From Sphingomonas sp. PP-F2F-A104-K0414 (GTDB taxonomy: Bacteria > Pseudomonadota > Alphaproteobacteria > Sphingomonadales > Sphingomonadaceae), in contig NZ_SLYD01000001.1 of NCBI RefSeq assembly GCF_004340945.1, positions 744,001-808,000 on the forward strand: 64,000 bases of DNA, given 5' to 3'. The position numbers and the translations under genes are program-made. Below, piece by piece: positions 1 through 7,553 of the stretch (position 1 is the stretch's first letter; every line of letters begins with the position of its first letter). Under the pieces are notes generated by a model, which worked only from the letters and a program-made list of their open reading frames with translations, was not told the origin of the DNA and did not search any database.

Positions 1-108
1 ATACACGAGGTAGCGCGGCAGCATGAACAGCCCCGCCATCCAGAAAATCACGAAGATCAGATGCGCCGCCTTCACCCAGTCGTATGCAGCGCCGAGAAAA
101 CCGCTCAT
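1..108 (-). CDS. hemJ: HemJ-like protoporphyrinogen IX oxidase, N-terminal part
   Basis: The first 36 codons of a minus-strand gene lie here and the rest is outside the window. The start reads MSGFLGAAYDWVKAAH and continues into a hydrophobic helix ending GLFMLPRYLV. This matches the opening of the HemJ/CopD-like membrane family, which oxidises protoporphyrinogen IX late in haem synthesis; the histidine in KAAH sits where the family keeps a conserved one. Its ATG overlaps the hemE stop codon (ATGA), so the two are translationally coupled in a haem operon. The identification rests on a short stretch and on the hemE neighbour. Confidence 0.7.
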   Translation of the reverse strand, partial: MSGFLGAAYDWVKAAHLIFVIFWMAGLFMLPRYLVY

Positions 109-1154
109 GTCGTGCTCCTTACGCGGGCGATCAACTGCTCGACATGCGCGATCGGCGTGTCGGGCAGGATGCCATGGCCGAGGTTGAAGACGTGCGGACG
201 CTCGACGAACGCCGCGAGGATCCGGTCGATCGCCGCATCGAGATCCGCCCCGCCCGCGATCAACGCCAGCGGATCTAGATTGCCCTGCACCGGCATGTCC
301 GCAGGCAGCGACGCATGTGCCCAGACCGGATCGACCGTCTCGTCCAGCCCGATCGCATCGACGCCCGTCTCGCGCGCATAGGCCGGCAACTTGCCCCCTG
401 CCCCCTTCGGAAAGCCGATGATCGGCACACCTGGGCAACGCGCGTGGAGCCGATGGACGATCGACGCGGTCGGCGCGATCACCCAGCGCTCGAACTGCGC
501 AGGCGATAGCGATCCCGACCAGCTGTCGAACAGCTGCACCACGTCGACGCCCGCCTCAATCTGTCGCGCGAGATACTCGACGGTGTTGTCCGCGATCGCA
601 TCGATGATCGCACCGAACGCCTTGGGATCACGATACGCGAAACGCCGGGTCTCCGACTGATCCTTGCTCCCCTTCCCCGCCACCATATACGTCGCGACCG
701 TCCAGGGAGACCCTGCGAAGCCCAGGAACGTCGTCTCGGGTGGCAAGGCAGCCGCGACCTTCGCGACGGTGCCATAGACCGGCTCCAGCCGCCCCATCAC
801 CGGCTGCAACCGATCGAGCGCATGGTCGACCAGCGCCGGCTCGAGCCGAGGCCCCTCGCCGACCCCGAAGCTCAGATCCTGCCCGAGCGCCCACGGGATC
901 ATCAGGATGTCCGAGAACAGGATCGATCCGTCGAACCCGAACCGTCGGATCGGCTGGAGCGTGACTTCGGCTGCGGCGTCGGGATCCGTCGCGAGCGCGA
1001 GGAACCCGCCCTTCTCCGCGCGGAGTTCGCGGTATTCGGGGAGATACCGCCCCGCCTGCCGCATGAGCCACAGCGGCGGCACGGCCTGACGCTCTCCGCG
1101 AAGGGTCGCCAGGAGAGGCTTGATGGGAGGCGAGTTGGGGGTCGGATCGGTCAG
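105..1154 (-). CDS. hemE: Uroporphyrinogen III decarboxylase
   Basis: HemE removes four acetate carboxylates from uroporphyrinogen III to give coproporphyrinogen III in the cytoplasm. The family signature LWLMRQAGRYLPEYRE is near the N-terminus, followed by FSDIL and the substrate-site segments GFAGSPWTVATYM and LFDSWSGSLSP. The only in-frame ATG/GTG/TTG start is a GTG at 1082, but it would delete the conserved stretch PLLATLRGERQAV. Reading upstream, the frame stays open to a CTG at 1152-1154, giving LTDPTPNSPPIKP; an AGAAGGG sequence lies about 8 bases before it, and an in-frame TAG stops the frame a few codons further up. I therefore extend the gene to the CTG, giving 349 residues, the usual family length. 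The function is secure and the start is inferred. Transcription runs away from oriC into hemJ. Confidence 0.9.
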   Translation of the reverse strand: MTDPTPNSPPIKPLLATLRGERQAVPPLWLMRQAGRYLPEYRELRAEKGGFLALATDPDAAAEVTLQPIRRFGFDGSILFSDILMIPWALGQDLSFGVGEGPRLEPALVDHALDRLQPVMGRLEPVYGTVAKVAAALPPETTFLGFAGSPWTVATYMVAGKGSKDQSETRRFAYRDPKAFGAIIDAIADNTVEYLARQIEAGVDVVQLFDSWSGSLSPAQFERWVIAPTASIVHRLHARCPGVPIIGFPKGAGGKLPAYARETGVDAIGLDETVDPVWAHASLPADMPVQGNLDPLALIAGGADLDAAIDRILAAFVERPHVFNLGHGILPDTPIAHVEQLIARVRSTT

Positions 1155-1482
1155 CGGAGCACCCTTCTTCTACTATAAGAAGATTCAAGAAACAGGTTGT
1201 TGCAGTGGTTGGGCGGTTGAACCCGGGACTTATGCGGTGCTCCCGGAATTGCCAACAGCTTGACCCTCGCGCACCGCCACAAACGCGCTGATTCGATTCA
1301 AGGCTCCCCGTTACCCACAGCCTGTGGATAAAATCTGGCCCTGTGCGCGGCGATGTGGATAGAATCGGTGTTATCCACGGCGAACCCGTCGCTTGGCGAG
1401 GCGGACGAGTTACGCTAGCCGTTCTCCCCATGTTATCCACAGATTCACGCCCACAGGTCCGCCCGCTGGGGATAAAACGCCG
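1155..1482. other. oriC: Probable chromosomal replication origin (oriC)
   Basis: This 328-base gap lies between hemE and the divergent kinase-pyrophosphorylase gene, the same position as the Caulobacter and Rickettsia origins. It holds six DnaA-box-like nonamers, two of them perfect, between 1311 and 1475. Five GANTC sites, the target of the alphaproteobacterial cell-cycle methylase CcrM, lie at 1182, 1290, 1295, 1362 and 1442. An A+T-richer stretch at about 1163-1197 with a small CTTCTT/AAGAAG inverted repeat is a candidate unwinding element next to the hemE start. The boxes, GANTC sites and gene order are seen directly; origin function is inferred from them together. Confidence 0.85.
1311..1475. 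promoter_or_regulatory. Cluster of DnaA boxes
   Basis: Taking TTATCCACA as consensus, perfect copies lie at 1323-1331 (minus) and 1433-1441 (plus). Copies with one mismatch lie at 1311-1319 (TTACCCACA), 1354-1362 (minus, CTATCCACA), 1371-1379 (TTATCCACG) and 1467-1475 (minus, TTATCCCCA). Six sites in 165 bases of high-GC DNA, in both orientations, is far above chance and marks a DnaA assembly region. The last box ends 7 bases before the start codon of the plus-strand gene, so DnaA binding could also affect that gene's transcription. Confidence 0.85.
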
Positions 1483-2316
1483 ATGATGCGGCTCCACCTT
1501 CATTTGTTGTCGGACTCGACCGGCGAGACGCTGGAGAACATCGCGAAGGCGGCGCTGGCGCAATATGACGACGTCGAGACGGTCCGCCATTTCTGGCCGA
1601 TGGTGCGAACCGAGGCGCATCTCGAGCGGATCCTCCAGGAGATCGCGCAGAACCCGGGGCTGGTCGTGTTCACGCTGGTGAACCCCGCAACGCGGCGGAT
1701 TCTCGAGCAGAGGTGCCTGGCGCTAGGGCTGCCCGCCGTGGCCCCGCTCGACCCCGTGAACGACGCGCTATCGGGGTTGCTCGGGCAGCAGGCAAAGGCG
1801 CGACCTGGCCGGCAGCACGTCCTAGATGCGGCCTATTTCGCGCGCGTCGACGCGATCCAGTGGACGATCGCACACGACGATGGGATCGCCTCGGAAGAAT
1901 GGGAAGAGGCCGATATCGTCCTGGCGGGCGTATCGCGGTCGTCGAAGACGCCGACCTCGATCTACCTCGCCAACCGCGGCTACAAGACCGCGAACATCCC
2001 GATCGTCGTGGAAAGCCCACCACCGCTGAACCTCTACAAGCTCGCCAACCCGCTGATCGTCGGCCTCACGACCAGCGCGGATCGGCTGATCCAGGTCCGC
2101 CGCAACCGCCTGCTGTCGCTCAACCAGCAGCCCGACACGTCGTATGTCGAGGAAGAAGCGGTGATGCGCGAACTCGCCTTCGCGCGCCGGATGTTCGCCG
2201 ACAATGGCTGGCCGGTGATCGACGTCACGCGCCGCTCGATCGAGGAAACCGCGGCGGCGATCATCGCCTTGTGCAATCAGCGCCGCGCCGACGCCGCTCC
2301 GAAGGTCGAATCATGA
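1483..2316 (+). CDS. Bifunctional kinase/pyrophosphorylase regulating PPDK or PEP synthase (DUF299)
   Basis: Proteins of this family use ADP to phosphorylate, and phosphate to reactivate, a threonine next to the catalytic histidine of pyruvate phosphate dikinase or PEP synthase. They thereby switch gluconeogenic PEP formation. The N-terminus LHLHLLSDSTGET is typical, and the P-loop-like motif GVSRSSKTPTSIYLANRG is intact at about residues 148-165. The frame is open further upstream into the DnaA boxes, but the ATG at 1483 (MMRLHLHLL) matches the usual start and gives 277 residues. Its stop overlaps the maf start. This is the gene found beside hemE at other alphaproteobacterial origins. Whether the target is PPDK or PEP synthase cannot be told here. 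Confidence 0.9.
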   Translation: MMRLHLHLLSDSTGETLENIAKAALAQYDDVETVRHFWPMVRTEAHLERILQEIAQNPGLVVFTLVNPATRRILEQRCLALGLPAVAPLDPVNDALSGLLGQQAKARPGRQHVLDAAYFARVDAIQWTIAHDDGIASEEWEEADIVLAGVSRSSKTPTSIYLANRGYKTANIPIVVESPPPLNLYKLANPLIVGLTTSADRLIQVRRNRLLSLNQQPDTSYVEEEAVMRELAFARRMFADNGWPVIDVTRRSIEETAAAIIALCNQRRADAAPKVES

Positions 2317-2903
2317 GCCTGATCCTCGCGTCTCAAAGCGCCTCGCGCCGCGCGATGCTGACCGCCGCCGGCGTGCCGTTCGAGGCGACTTTCGCCGGCG
2401 TCGATGAGGATGCGGCGAAGGCGGCGCTGAGCGACCTGTCGCCGCGCGATCTGGCTGATGCGCTAGCCGAACTGAAGGCGCTGAAGGTTTCCGCGAGAAT
2501 GCCCGGCTATCTCGTCCTCGGAAGCGACTCGCTGGTCGCACTGGAAGACGGCACCATCCTCGACAAGCCGGTCGACCGCGCCGATGCGGCGGTGCATCTG
2601 CAACTGATGTCCGGCAAGCGCCACGATCTCTGGAGCGCCGCGGTCATCGCCGAGAACGGCCAGGCGATCTGGCGCCACGTCGAGCGCGCCAAGATGCACG
2701 TCCGCCCGCTGTCCGACGCGTTCATCGAAACGTACCTCGATGCGGAATGGCCCGCGATCGCGGGCTGCGTCGGCTGCTACCGCATCGAAGGCCCCGGCGC
2801 GCAACTGTTCTCCAGGATCGAAGGAAGCCAGTTCACGGTACTTGGCATGCCGCTGCTCAACGTCCTCGACTTCCTCCGCGTGCGAGGCGAGCTGCCGGCG
2901 TAA
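2313..2903 (+). CDS. maf: Maf family nucleoside triphosphate pyrophosphatase
   Basis: Maf proteins hydrolyse non-canonical or excess nucleoside triphosphates to monophosphates, cleaning the nucleotide pool. The opening LILASQSASRRAMLTAAGV is the family signature, and LVLGSDSLVALEDG contains the catalytic aspartate region. Near the end, AGCVGCYRIEGPGAQLFSRIEG matches the usual motif. At 196 residues it has normal length. The ATG overlaps the preceding stop (ATGA), and a palindromic repeat separates it from aroE. Substrate class (dTTP/UTP or 7-methyl-GTP) was not resolved. Confidence 0.92.
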   Translation: MSLILASQSASRRAMLTAAGVPFEATFAGVDEDAAKAALSDLSPRDLADALAELKALKVSARMPGYLVLGSDSLVALEDGTILDKPVDRADAAVHLQLMSGKRHDLWSAAVIAENGQAIWRHVERAKMHVRPLSDAFIETYLDAEWPAIAGCVGCYRIEGPGAQLFSRIEGSQFTVLGMPLLNVLDFLRVRGELPA

Positions 2904-2912
2904 CCCGACGCT

Positions 2913-3045
2913 TTCAATCCTCCCCCGCCAGGGGGAGGTGTCTGGCTCTTGCCAGACGGAGGGGGAGGTAAGGAACAACCGATGTTCCGTATCCTCCCCC
3001 TCCGTCACCTTCGGCGACACCTCCCCCTTGCGGGGGAGGATTGAA
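2913..3045. repeat. Palindromic repeat, family A (CCTCCCCC / GGGGGAGG type)
   Basis: The ends are inverted: TTCAATCCTCCCCC at 2913 and GGGGGAGGATTGAA ending at 3045. Two inner hairpins of the same kind (CCCCCGCCAGGGGG, CTCCCCCTTGCGGGGGAG) flank a GACGGAGGGGGAGG core. Related copies lie at about 8893, 28301, 34396, 44462 and 46607, always between genes. This is a mosaic of REP-like units; it may form RNA hairpins between maf and aroE. Confidence 0.85.
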
Positions 3046-3089
3046 TGCACCGTCGCGCATGGCAATCCGCCCGCGCTAGACTAAACCTT

Positions 3090-3143
3090 GTTCACCCGCG
3101 AAGGCGGGTGCCCAGACTGGATCCCCGCCTCCGCGGGGAAACA
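3090..3143. repeat. Palindromic repeat, family C (CCCGCGAAGGCGGG type)
   Basis: This unit reads TTCACCCGCGAAGGCGGGTG, then CCAGACTGGATC, then CCCGCCTCCGCGGGGAA. Close relatives lie at about 46519, 51733 and, more diverged, 54307. It sits just before aroE and does not include the aroE ribosome site. Confidence 0.8.
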
Positions 3144-3154
3144 CGGAGCTTCGA

Positions 3155-3967
3155 ATGACCCGTCCCTATGCAGAAGTGATCGGCGATCCGATCGCACAGT
3201 CGAAATCACCGCTGATCCACGGCTTCTGGCTAGACGCGCTCGGGATCGATGCGGAGTACCGCCACAAGCTCGTCACCCCGGACGCCCTCCCCGCCTATTT
3301 CGCCGAACGCAAAGCCGACCCCGCCTGGCGTGGGTGCAACATCACGATGCCGCACAAGCTCGCCGCACTCGACCACGTCTCCGACCCCGGCAACGTCCGC
3401 GGGACGATCGGCGCGATCAACACCGTGTTCCGCAACCAGGCTGGCGACTGCATCGGCACCAATACCGACGCCGCCGGATTCTGGGCACCGATCGACGACC
3501 TCGACATCGCCGGCCAGCCCGTCACGGTGATCGGCGCAGGTGGTGCCGCCCGCGCGATCCTGTTCGCGCTGTCGCGGATGGGTGTTGGCCCGGTGACGAT
3601 CCTCAACCGCAATCCTCTGAAGGGTGCGGCGTTGCTGTCGGCTTTCGGGCTCAAGGGGCAGGCACTGCCGATCGGTCCTGCCGCCCCGCCCTCGCGGTTG
3701 CTGGTGAATGCCAGCGTGCTCGGCATGGCGGGTCAGCCGCCGCTCGACATCGATCTCGGCGCACTCGATCCGGACTCGCTGGTCTACGACATCGTCTACT
3801 CCCCGCTCGCAACAGGTCTGCTCAAGGCGGCGCGTGCGCGCGATCTGGAAACGGTCGACGGGTTGGAGATGCTGATCGGCCAAGCGGCGGTCGCGTTCGA
3901 GATATTGTTCCACGTGGAACCACCGCGGGATCGAGACGAGGATCTTCGGGCTCTGTTGATCAAATGA
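3155..3967 (+). CDS. aroE: Shikimate dehydrogenase (NADP+)
   Basis: AroE reduces 3-dehydroshikimate to shikimate with NADPH in the aromatic amino acid pathway. The shikimate-binding motif [15 protein letters not shown] is at about residues 11-25, GCNITMPHK carries the catalytic lysine, and the NADP-binding turn [13 protein letters not shown] is in the middle. The C-terminal [16 protein letters not shown] segment is also typical. At 270 residues it is full length. GGAG lies a few bases before the ATG, and the stop overlaps the coaE start. It belongs to the conserved origin-proximal maf-aroE-coaE-dnaQ set. Confidence 0.95.
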   Translation: MTRPYAEVIGDPIAQSKSPLIHGFWLDALGIDAEYRHKLVTPDALPAYFAERKADPAWRGCNITMPHKLAALDHVSDPGNVRGTIGAINTVFRNQAGDCIGTNTDAAGFWAPIDDLDIAGQPVTVIGAGGAARAILFALSRMGVGPVTILNRNPLKGAALLSAFGLKGQALPIGPAAPPSRLLVNASVLGMAGQPPLDIDLGALDPDSLVYDIVYSPLATGLLKAARARDLETVDGLEMLIGQAAVAFEILFHVEPPRDRDEDLRALLIK

Positions 3968-4539
3968 TCATCGGACTGACCGGCTCGATCGGCATGGGCA
4001 AGTCCACCGTCGCCGCGATGTTCGCGGACGAAGGCATGCCCGTGTTCGACGCGGATGCAACCGTGCATCGGTTGCAGGGCGTCGGTGGCCGGCTGGTCCC
4101 CGCAATCGAGGCCGCCTTCCCCGGCTCGACCGTGAACGGCGCGATCAATCGCGCGAAACTCGGCGCAGCGGTGTTCGGCGACGACGCCGCGATCAAGCGA
4201 CTTGAGGCGATCGTCCACCCTGCCGTCGGCGAGGAGCGCGGCGCTTTCCTGGCTAAGCACGCGGGCAAACACGTCGTCTTCGACTTCCCTCTCCTCTTCG
4301 AGACCGGTGGCGACCGCAACGTCGATATGATCGTCGTCGTCTCCGCCGCCCCCGACGTCCAGCGCGCCCGCGTCCTCGCCCGCCCCGGCATGACCGCGGA
4401 CAAGTTCGCCGCGATCCTCGCCCGCCAGACCCCCGACGCCGAAAAACGTGCCCGCGCCGATCACGTCATCAACACCGACACCAGCTTCGACGCGACACGC
4501 GCGCAAGTCCGGGCGGTGCTTGCATCCTTGGAAATCTGA
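3964..4539 (+). CDS. coaE: Dephospho-CoA kinase
   Basis: CoaE phosphorylates the 3'-hydroxyl of dephospho-CoA with ATP, the last step of coenzyme A synthesis. The P-loop [17 protein letters not shown] opens the protein, followed by [10 protein letters not shown], which places the catalytic aspartate, and [12 protein letters not shown]. The late segment [16 protein letters not shown] is characteristic. At 191 residues it has the normal length. The ATG overlaps the aroE stop (ATGA), implying coupled translation. Confidence 0.95.
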   Translation: MIIGLTGSIGMGKSTVAAMFADEGMPVFDADATVHRLQGVGGRLVPAIEAAFPGSTVNGAINRAKLGAAVFGDDAAIKRLEAIVHPAVGEERGAFLAKHAGKHVVFDFPLLFETGGDRNVDMIVVVSAAPDVQRARVLARPGMTADKFAAILARQTPDAEKRARADHVINTDTSFDATRAQVRAVLASLEI

Positions 4540-4554
4540 GCCGATACCATCGGG

Positions 4555-5247
4555 ATGCGTGAGATCGTCTTCGATACCGAAACCACCGGCCTCAGTTTTT
4601 CCGGCGGCGACCGCATGGTCGAAATCGGCTGCGTCGAGATGCTCAACCGGGTCGAGACCGGCCGCACCTTCCACGCCTATTACCAGCCCGAACGCGACAT
4701 GCCGGTCGAGGCGTTCAACGTCCACGGGCTGAGCGCGCAGTTCCTCTCCGACAAGCCCAAGTTCGCCGACGCGGTCGAGGACCTGCTCGAATTCGTCGGC
4801 GATGCGCCTATGATCGCGCACAATGCCGGCTTCGACTTCTCGTTCCTCAACGGCGAATTGACCAAGTGCGGGCGCCAGATCATCCATATGAAGCGGATGG
4901 TCGACACGCTGCAGATCGCGCGCAGCCGTCATCCCGGCGCCAAGCATTCGCTCGACGCACTCTGCTCGCGGTTCGGAATCGATCGCAGCCACCGCGTCCT
5001 GCACGGCGCGCTGCTCGACGCTCAGTTGCTCGCGCAGGTGTATGTCGAGTTGATGGGAGGTCGCCAGATCGGGCTCGGCCTGCTCGGCGATACCGGCAGC
5101 ACGGCGTCGACTCCGATCGTCGCACAGGCGCCTCGGGTCGTTCGTCCGCCGCGTGTTTTCGCGGTGAGCGAGGGAGACCTTGCGGCCCATGCGGCGTTTA
5201 TGAAGGGGATCAAGGATCCGATTTGGGGGGCCGTGGCGTCCGGATGA
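4555..5247 (+). CDS. dnaQ: DNA polymerase III epsilon subunit, 3'-5' exonuclease
   Basis: Epsilon proofreads for the replicative polymerase. The DEDDh exonuclease motifs are intact: Exo I FDTETTGL near the N-terminus, Exo II around HNAGFDFSFLN, and Exo III LHGALLDAQLLAQVY with the catalytic histidine and aspartate. The C-terminal part is proline- and basic-rich, probably the tail that contacts the polymerase alpha subunit. It has 230 residues and starts 15 bases after coaE. Its place near oriC follows the alphaproteobacterial pattern. Confidence 0.95.
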   Translation: MREIVFDTETTGLSFSGGDRMVEIGCVEMLNRVETGRTFHAYYQPERDMPVEAFNVHGLSAQFLSDKPKFADAVEDLLEFVGDAPMIAHNAGFDFSFLNGELTKCGRQIIHMKRMVDTLQIARSRHPGAKHSLDALCSRFGIDRSHRVLHGALLDAQLLAQVYVELMGGRQIGLGLLGDTGSTASTPIVAQAPRVVRPPRVFAVSEGDLAAHAAFMKGIKDPIWGAVASG

Positions 5248-5307
5248 CGCTGGCAGGGTGGAGCCAACAGGACCGCTCGAGACTGTAACGCCGACAAGGA
5301 GACGATA

Positions 5308-5919
5308 ATGGATATCCGGATTTCTGGTCACCAGGTTGACACGGGCGAAGCACTCAACAGCCACGTGGAAGACCGACTCCAGGGTATCGCCGACAAGTAT
5401 TTTTCACGCGCCATCTCGGCCGAAGTCACGTTCGGCAAGGGACCGCACGATGCCGGCTTTAAATGCGATATCGTCGCGCACGTGATGAAGGGCCTCGTGC
5501 TCAAAGGGCATGGCGACGCATATGACGCCCGCGCCGCCTTCGATGGTGCCGCGGCCAAGATCGAAACCCAGCTCCGCCGCTACATGCGCCGCCTGAAGGA
5601 TCGCCATGCCGGCGAGGCCGTCGCGATGGCCGAGAGCAACGGCTATGATAACGCCGGCTACACGCTGTTCCAGGAGAGCGTCGAGGAGGACGATGTCGCG
5701 GATGCACCGCTGATCATCGCCGAAACGCGCGTCGACATTCCCGAGGCCAGCGTGTCCGACGCGGTGATGATGCTCGATCTGCGCAACACCGCCGCATTGC
5801 TGTTCAAGAATGCGGGTACCGGCGCGCACAACATGGTCTACAAGCGCGGCGACGGCACAATCGGTTGGGTCGAGCCACAGCGGGCCGCGTCGACCGGCGC
5901 GGCCTCCCCTCCCCAGTAA
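5308..5919 (+). CDS. hpf: Long-form ribosome hibernation promoting factor
   Basis: This protein binds the 30S decoding region and, in its long form, dimerises ribosomes into inactive 100S particles during stationary phase or stress. The N-terminal S30AE-type domain starts MDIRISGHQVDTGEAL and covers about residues 1-100. A linker precedes a C-terminal dimerisation domain ending in the family pattern of VSDAVMMLDLRNTAALLF and GDGTIGWVEP. At 203 residues it is clearly the long form. AAGGAGA precedes the ATG at good distance. It is followed by strong hairpins and ptsN. Confidence 0.92.
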   Translation: MDIRISGHQVDTGEALNSHVEDRLQGIADKYFSRAISAEVTFGKGPHDAGFKCDIVAHVMKGLVLKGHGDAYDARAAFDGAAAKIETQLRRYMRRLKDRHAGEAVAMAESNGYDNAGYTLFQESVEEDDVADAPLIIAETRVDIPEASVSDAVMMLDLRNTAALLFKNAGTGAHNMVYKRGDGTIGWVEPQRAASTGAASPPQ

Positions 5920-5930
5920 AGAAGGGTCCA

Positions 5931-6003
5931 TAAAGGCGCGGGTCTCTCAGCCACGCCTTTACGCCCCCGCGCAACCCGCTAAGGCGGACGCGCGCGGGGG
6001 CGT
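5931..6003 (+). promoter_or_regulatory. Two strong inverted repeats between hpf and ptsN
   Basis: The first repeat pairs TAAAGGCG (5931-5938) with CGCCTTTA (5954-5961). The second pairs ACGCCCCCGCGC (5961-5972) with GCGCGGGGGCGT (5992-6003), 12 of 12 bases, with an inner CCGC/GCGG stem inside its loop. There is no T-run, so a simple intrinsic terminator is unlikely. The hairpin ends 10 bases before the ptsN ATG. An mRNA stability or attenuation element is plausible but unproven. Confidence 0.6.
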
Positions 6004-6013
6004 CTCGAGACAC

Positions 6014-6490
6014 ATGAAGACCATGACCGATTTCAGCGATATGCTGCGTCCCGACGCAGTGCAGACGGGCGTGATCGCCACCAACAAGAAAGCGGTATTC
6101 CAACATATCGCAGCCATCGCCGCCGAAATGATCGATGCCGACCCAAAGATGATCGCCGAGCGACTGACCGCGCGCGAGAAACTCGGCTCGACCGGGTTCG
6201 GTGGTGGCGTAGCGATCCCGCATGCCAAACTCGACGGGCTGGCGCAGGTTACCGGCGTGTTCGTGCGGTTGGCGCAGGCGGTCGATTTCCAGGCGGTCGA
6301 CGACCTGCCGGTTGACCTCGTTTTCATGCTGCTGTCCCCCACCGATGCGGGCGCGGTGCATCTGAAGGCGCTCGCGCGTGTTTCGCGGCGGCTGCGCGAC
6401 AAGGCGTTCTTGGAGAAGCTGCGCGGTGCAGGCTCACCAGACGCGCTCTATGCGCTGTTTACCGCCGACGAGGTCCGCGATGCCGCATGA
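6014..6490 (+). CDS. ptsN: Nitrogen-related PTS enzyme IIA
   Basis: PtsN is the terminal phosphoacceptor of the nitrogen PTS and acts as a regulator through its phosphorylation state, not as a sugar transporter. The active-site segment GFGGGVAIPHAKLDGL holds the phosphorylated histidine. The fold runs from FSDMLRPDAV to the last helix, about 158 residues, normal for the family. Two ATGs are possible (6014 and 6023); the first is used here. The hpf-ptsN order recalls the rpoN-hpf-ptsN cluster of other proteobacteria, but rpoN is not adjacent here. Confidence 0.92.
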   Translation: MKTMTDFSDMLRPDAVQTGVIATNKKAVFQHIAAIAAEMIDADPKMIAERLTAREKLGSTGFGGGVAIPHAKLDGLAQVTGVFVRLAQAVDFQAVDDLPVDLVFMLLSPTDAGAVHLKALARVSRRLRDKAFLEKLRGAGSPDALYALFTADEVRDAA

Positions 6491-6500
6491 GCCCTGCCCC

Positions 6501-6582
6501 CTCATCCTGACGAAAGTCAGGACCCAGAGTAACCGATCGATGCGCTTCGTGGCTCTCGGTCCTGACTTTCGTCAGGATGACG
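6501..6582. repeat. Palindromic repeat, family D variant (CATCCTGACGAAAGTCAGGA type)
   Basis: CATCCTGACGAAAGTCAGGACC near 6503 is matched in reverse by GGTCCTGACTTTCGTCAGGATG ending at about 6580. The unit lies between ptsN and the thioesterase gene and ends about 28 bases before the latter's ATG. It resembles the copies at 49465 and 62277 in layout, with a different stem sequence. Confidence 0.8.
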
Positions 6583-6609
6583 GTAGTTTGCTGTTCGCGA
6601 GCGACGCAG

Positions 6610-7077
6610 ATGTCTGACACTCCCAACACTGCAGGCGCGGACGCGCATTTCCGCGCGTTGGAATCGCTGTATGCGCAGGCGCCGATCAACCGGTTCTTTG
6701 AATCGTCGCTGGAGATTCCCGAAGCTGGCGTCGCGCGGATCCACTTCACGATCGACAAACGCCATTATCACGCGGGCGGCGCGGCGCATGGAACGAGCTA
6801 TTTCAAAATGCTCGACGACGCCGCATTCTACGCCTCGAACAGCCTCGTTACCGATCGTTTCCTGCTGACGACCGCGTTCAACCTGCTGCTCACCCGCCCG
6901 CTGAAGGTCGGGCCGGTGATTGCCGAGGGACGCTGGATCAGCGGCAAGCGACGTGTGTTCGTCGCCGACGCCCGGCTGATCGATGCGGAAGGCGAAGAGG
7001 CGGCGCGCGGTACGGGTACGTTCATGCGCTCGCGGATCGCACTCGCCGGCCTCCCTGGGTATCGCGCGCCGGCATGA
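6610..7077 (+). CDS. PaaI-type hotdog-fold thioesterase family protein
   Basis: The protein has the hotdog-fold layout of small acyl-CoA thioesterases: a helix start, then YHAGGAAHGTSYFKMLDDAAFYASNS, where the HAG-G--H-G motif and aspartate form the usual active site, then alternating strands with LTRPLKVGPVIAEGRWISG. At 155 residues from MSDTPNTAG it has family length. The open frame extends upstream into the palindromic repeat, but the ATG at 6610 is the natural start. The stop overlaps the next gene (ATGA). The substrate is unknown. Confidence 0.8.
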   Translation: MSDTPNTAGADAHFRALESLYAQAPINRFFESSLEIPEAGVARIHFTIDKRHYHAGGAAHGTSYFKMLDDAAFYASNSLVTDRFLLTTAFNLLLTRPLKVGPVIAEGRWISGKRRVFVADARLIDAEGEEAARGTGTFMRSRIALAGLPGYRAPA

Positions 7078-7400
7078 GCGGTCGGCTGCCCAGCGGTGTG
7101 CTCGTCAGCGCGCTTCTTCGCCGGGTCAACGACGCCGGCGGCTTCGGCGCGGTGATGGCAAAAGGCGATGCGCAGGGCGGCGCGATCCTCGTCATTGCGG
7201 TCGACAAAGGGGCCCCTCCCCGCCTGCTGGAGCGCGGAATCGGGCCCGATGGACGGACTGCGCTGATCGATTCGACCCCGCCCGAAGACCTCGACGGCTA
7301 TTGGCGGCGCAGGCGTGCTTGCGACCCCGATTTGTGGGTTGTGGAGGTGGACATCGCAGCGGCGGAACGGTTCGCCGCTGAAACGATCCTCGACGATTGA
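7074..7400 (+). CDS. DUF1491 family protein
   Basis: This is a 108-residue cytoplasmic protein without signal peptide or membrane segment. It begins RLPSGVLVSALLRRVNDAGG and has a central ILVIAVDKG strand and the acidic-aromatic stretch DPDLWVVEVD, the pattern of the DUF1491 family found in Sphingomonadales and relatives. Function is unknown. It overlaps the thioesterase stop by four bases, so the two are probably co-translated. Confidence 0.75.
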   Translation: MSGRLPSGVLVSALLRRVNDAGGFGAVMAKGDAQGGAILVIAVDKGAPPRLLERGIGPDGRTALIDSTPPEDLDGYWRRRRACDPDLWVVEVDIAAAERFAAETILDD

Positions 7401-7553
7401 CTCGAAAGCCCCCCCAATAGAGGGGAATTGCAACATTGATTGGCGTTGTGCTGGGACGGGTGCGATCCGGATCGGTTACGCAGTCGGGGGGATGCCTGGA
7501 CGATCGGCTCGTACGATTGCTTCCACGGTCCAACCGCACCTGAATAAGTTTGA

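Noticed and set aside
105-1082. hemE starting at the GTG at 1082
   Set aside because: This would delete a conserved N-terminal helix; the frame remains open and family-like up to the CTG at 1154.
2913-3143. Family A and C repeats as intrinsic terminators
   Set aside because: The hairpins lack T-runs, occur in both orientations and also lie in front of genes, so they are listed as repeats and not as terminators.
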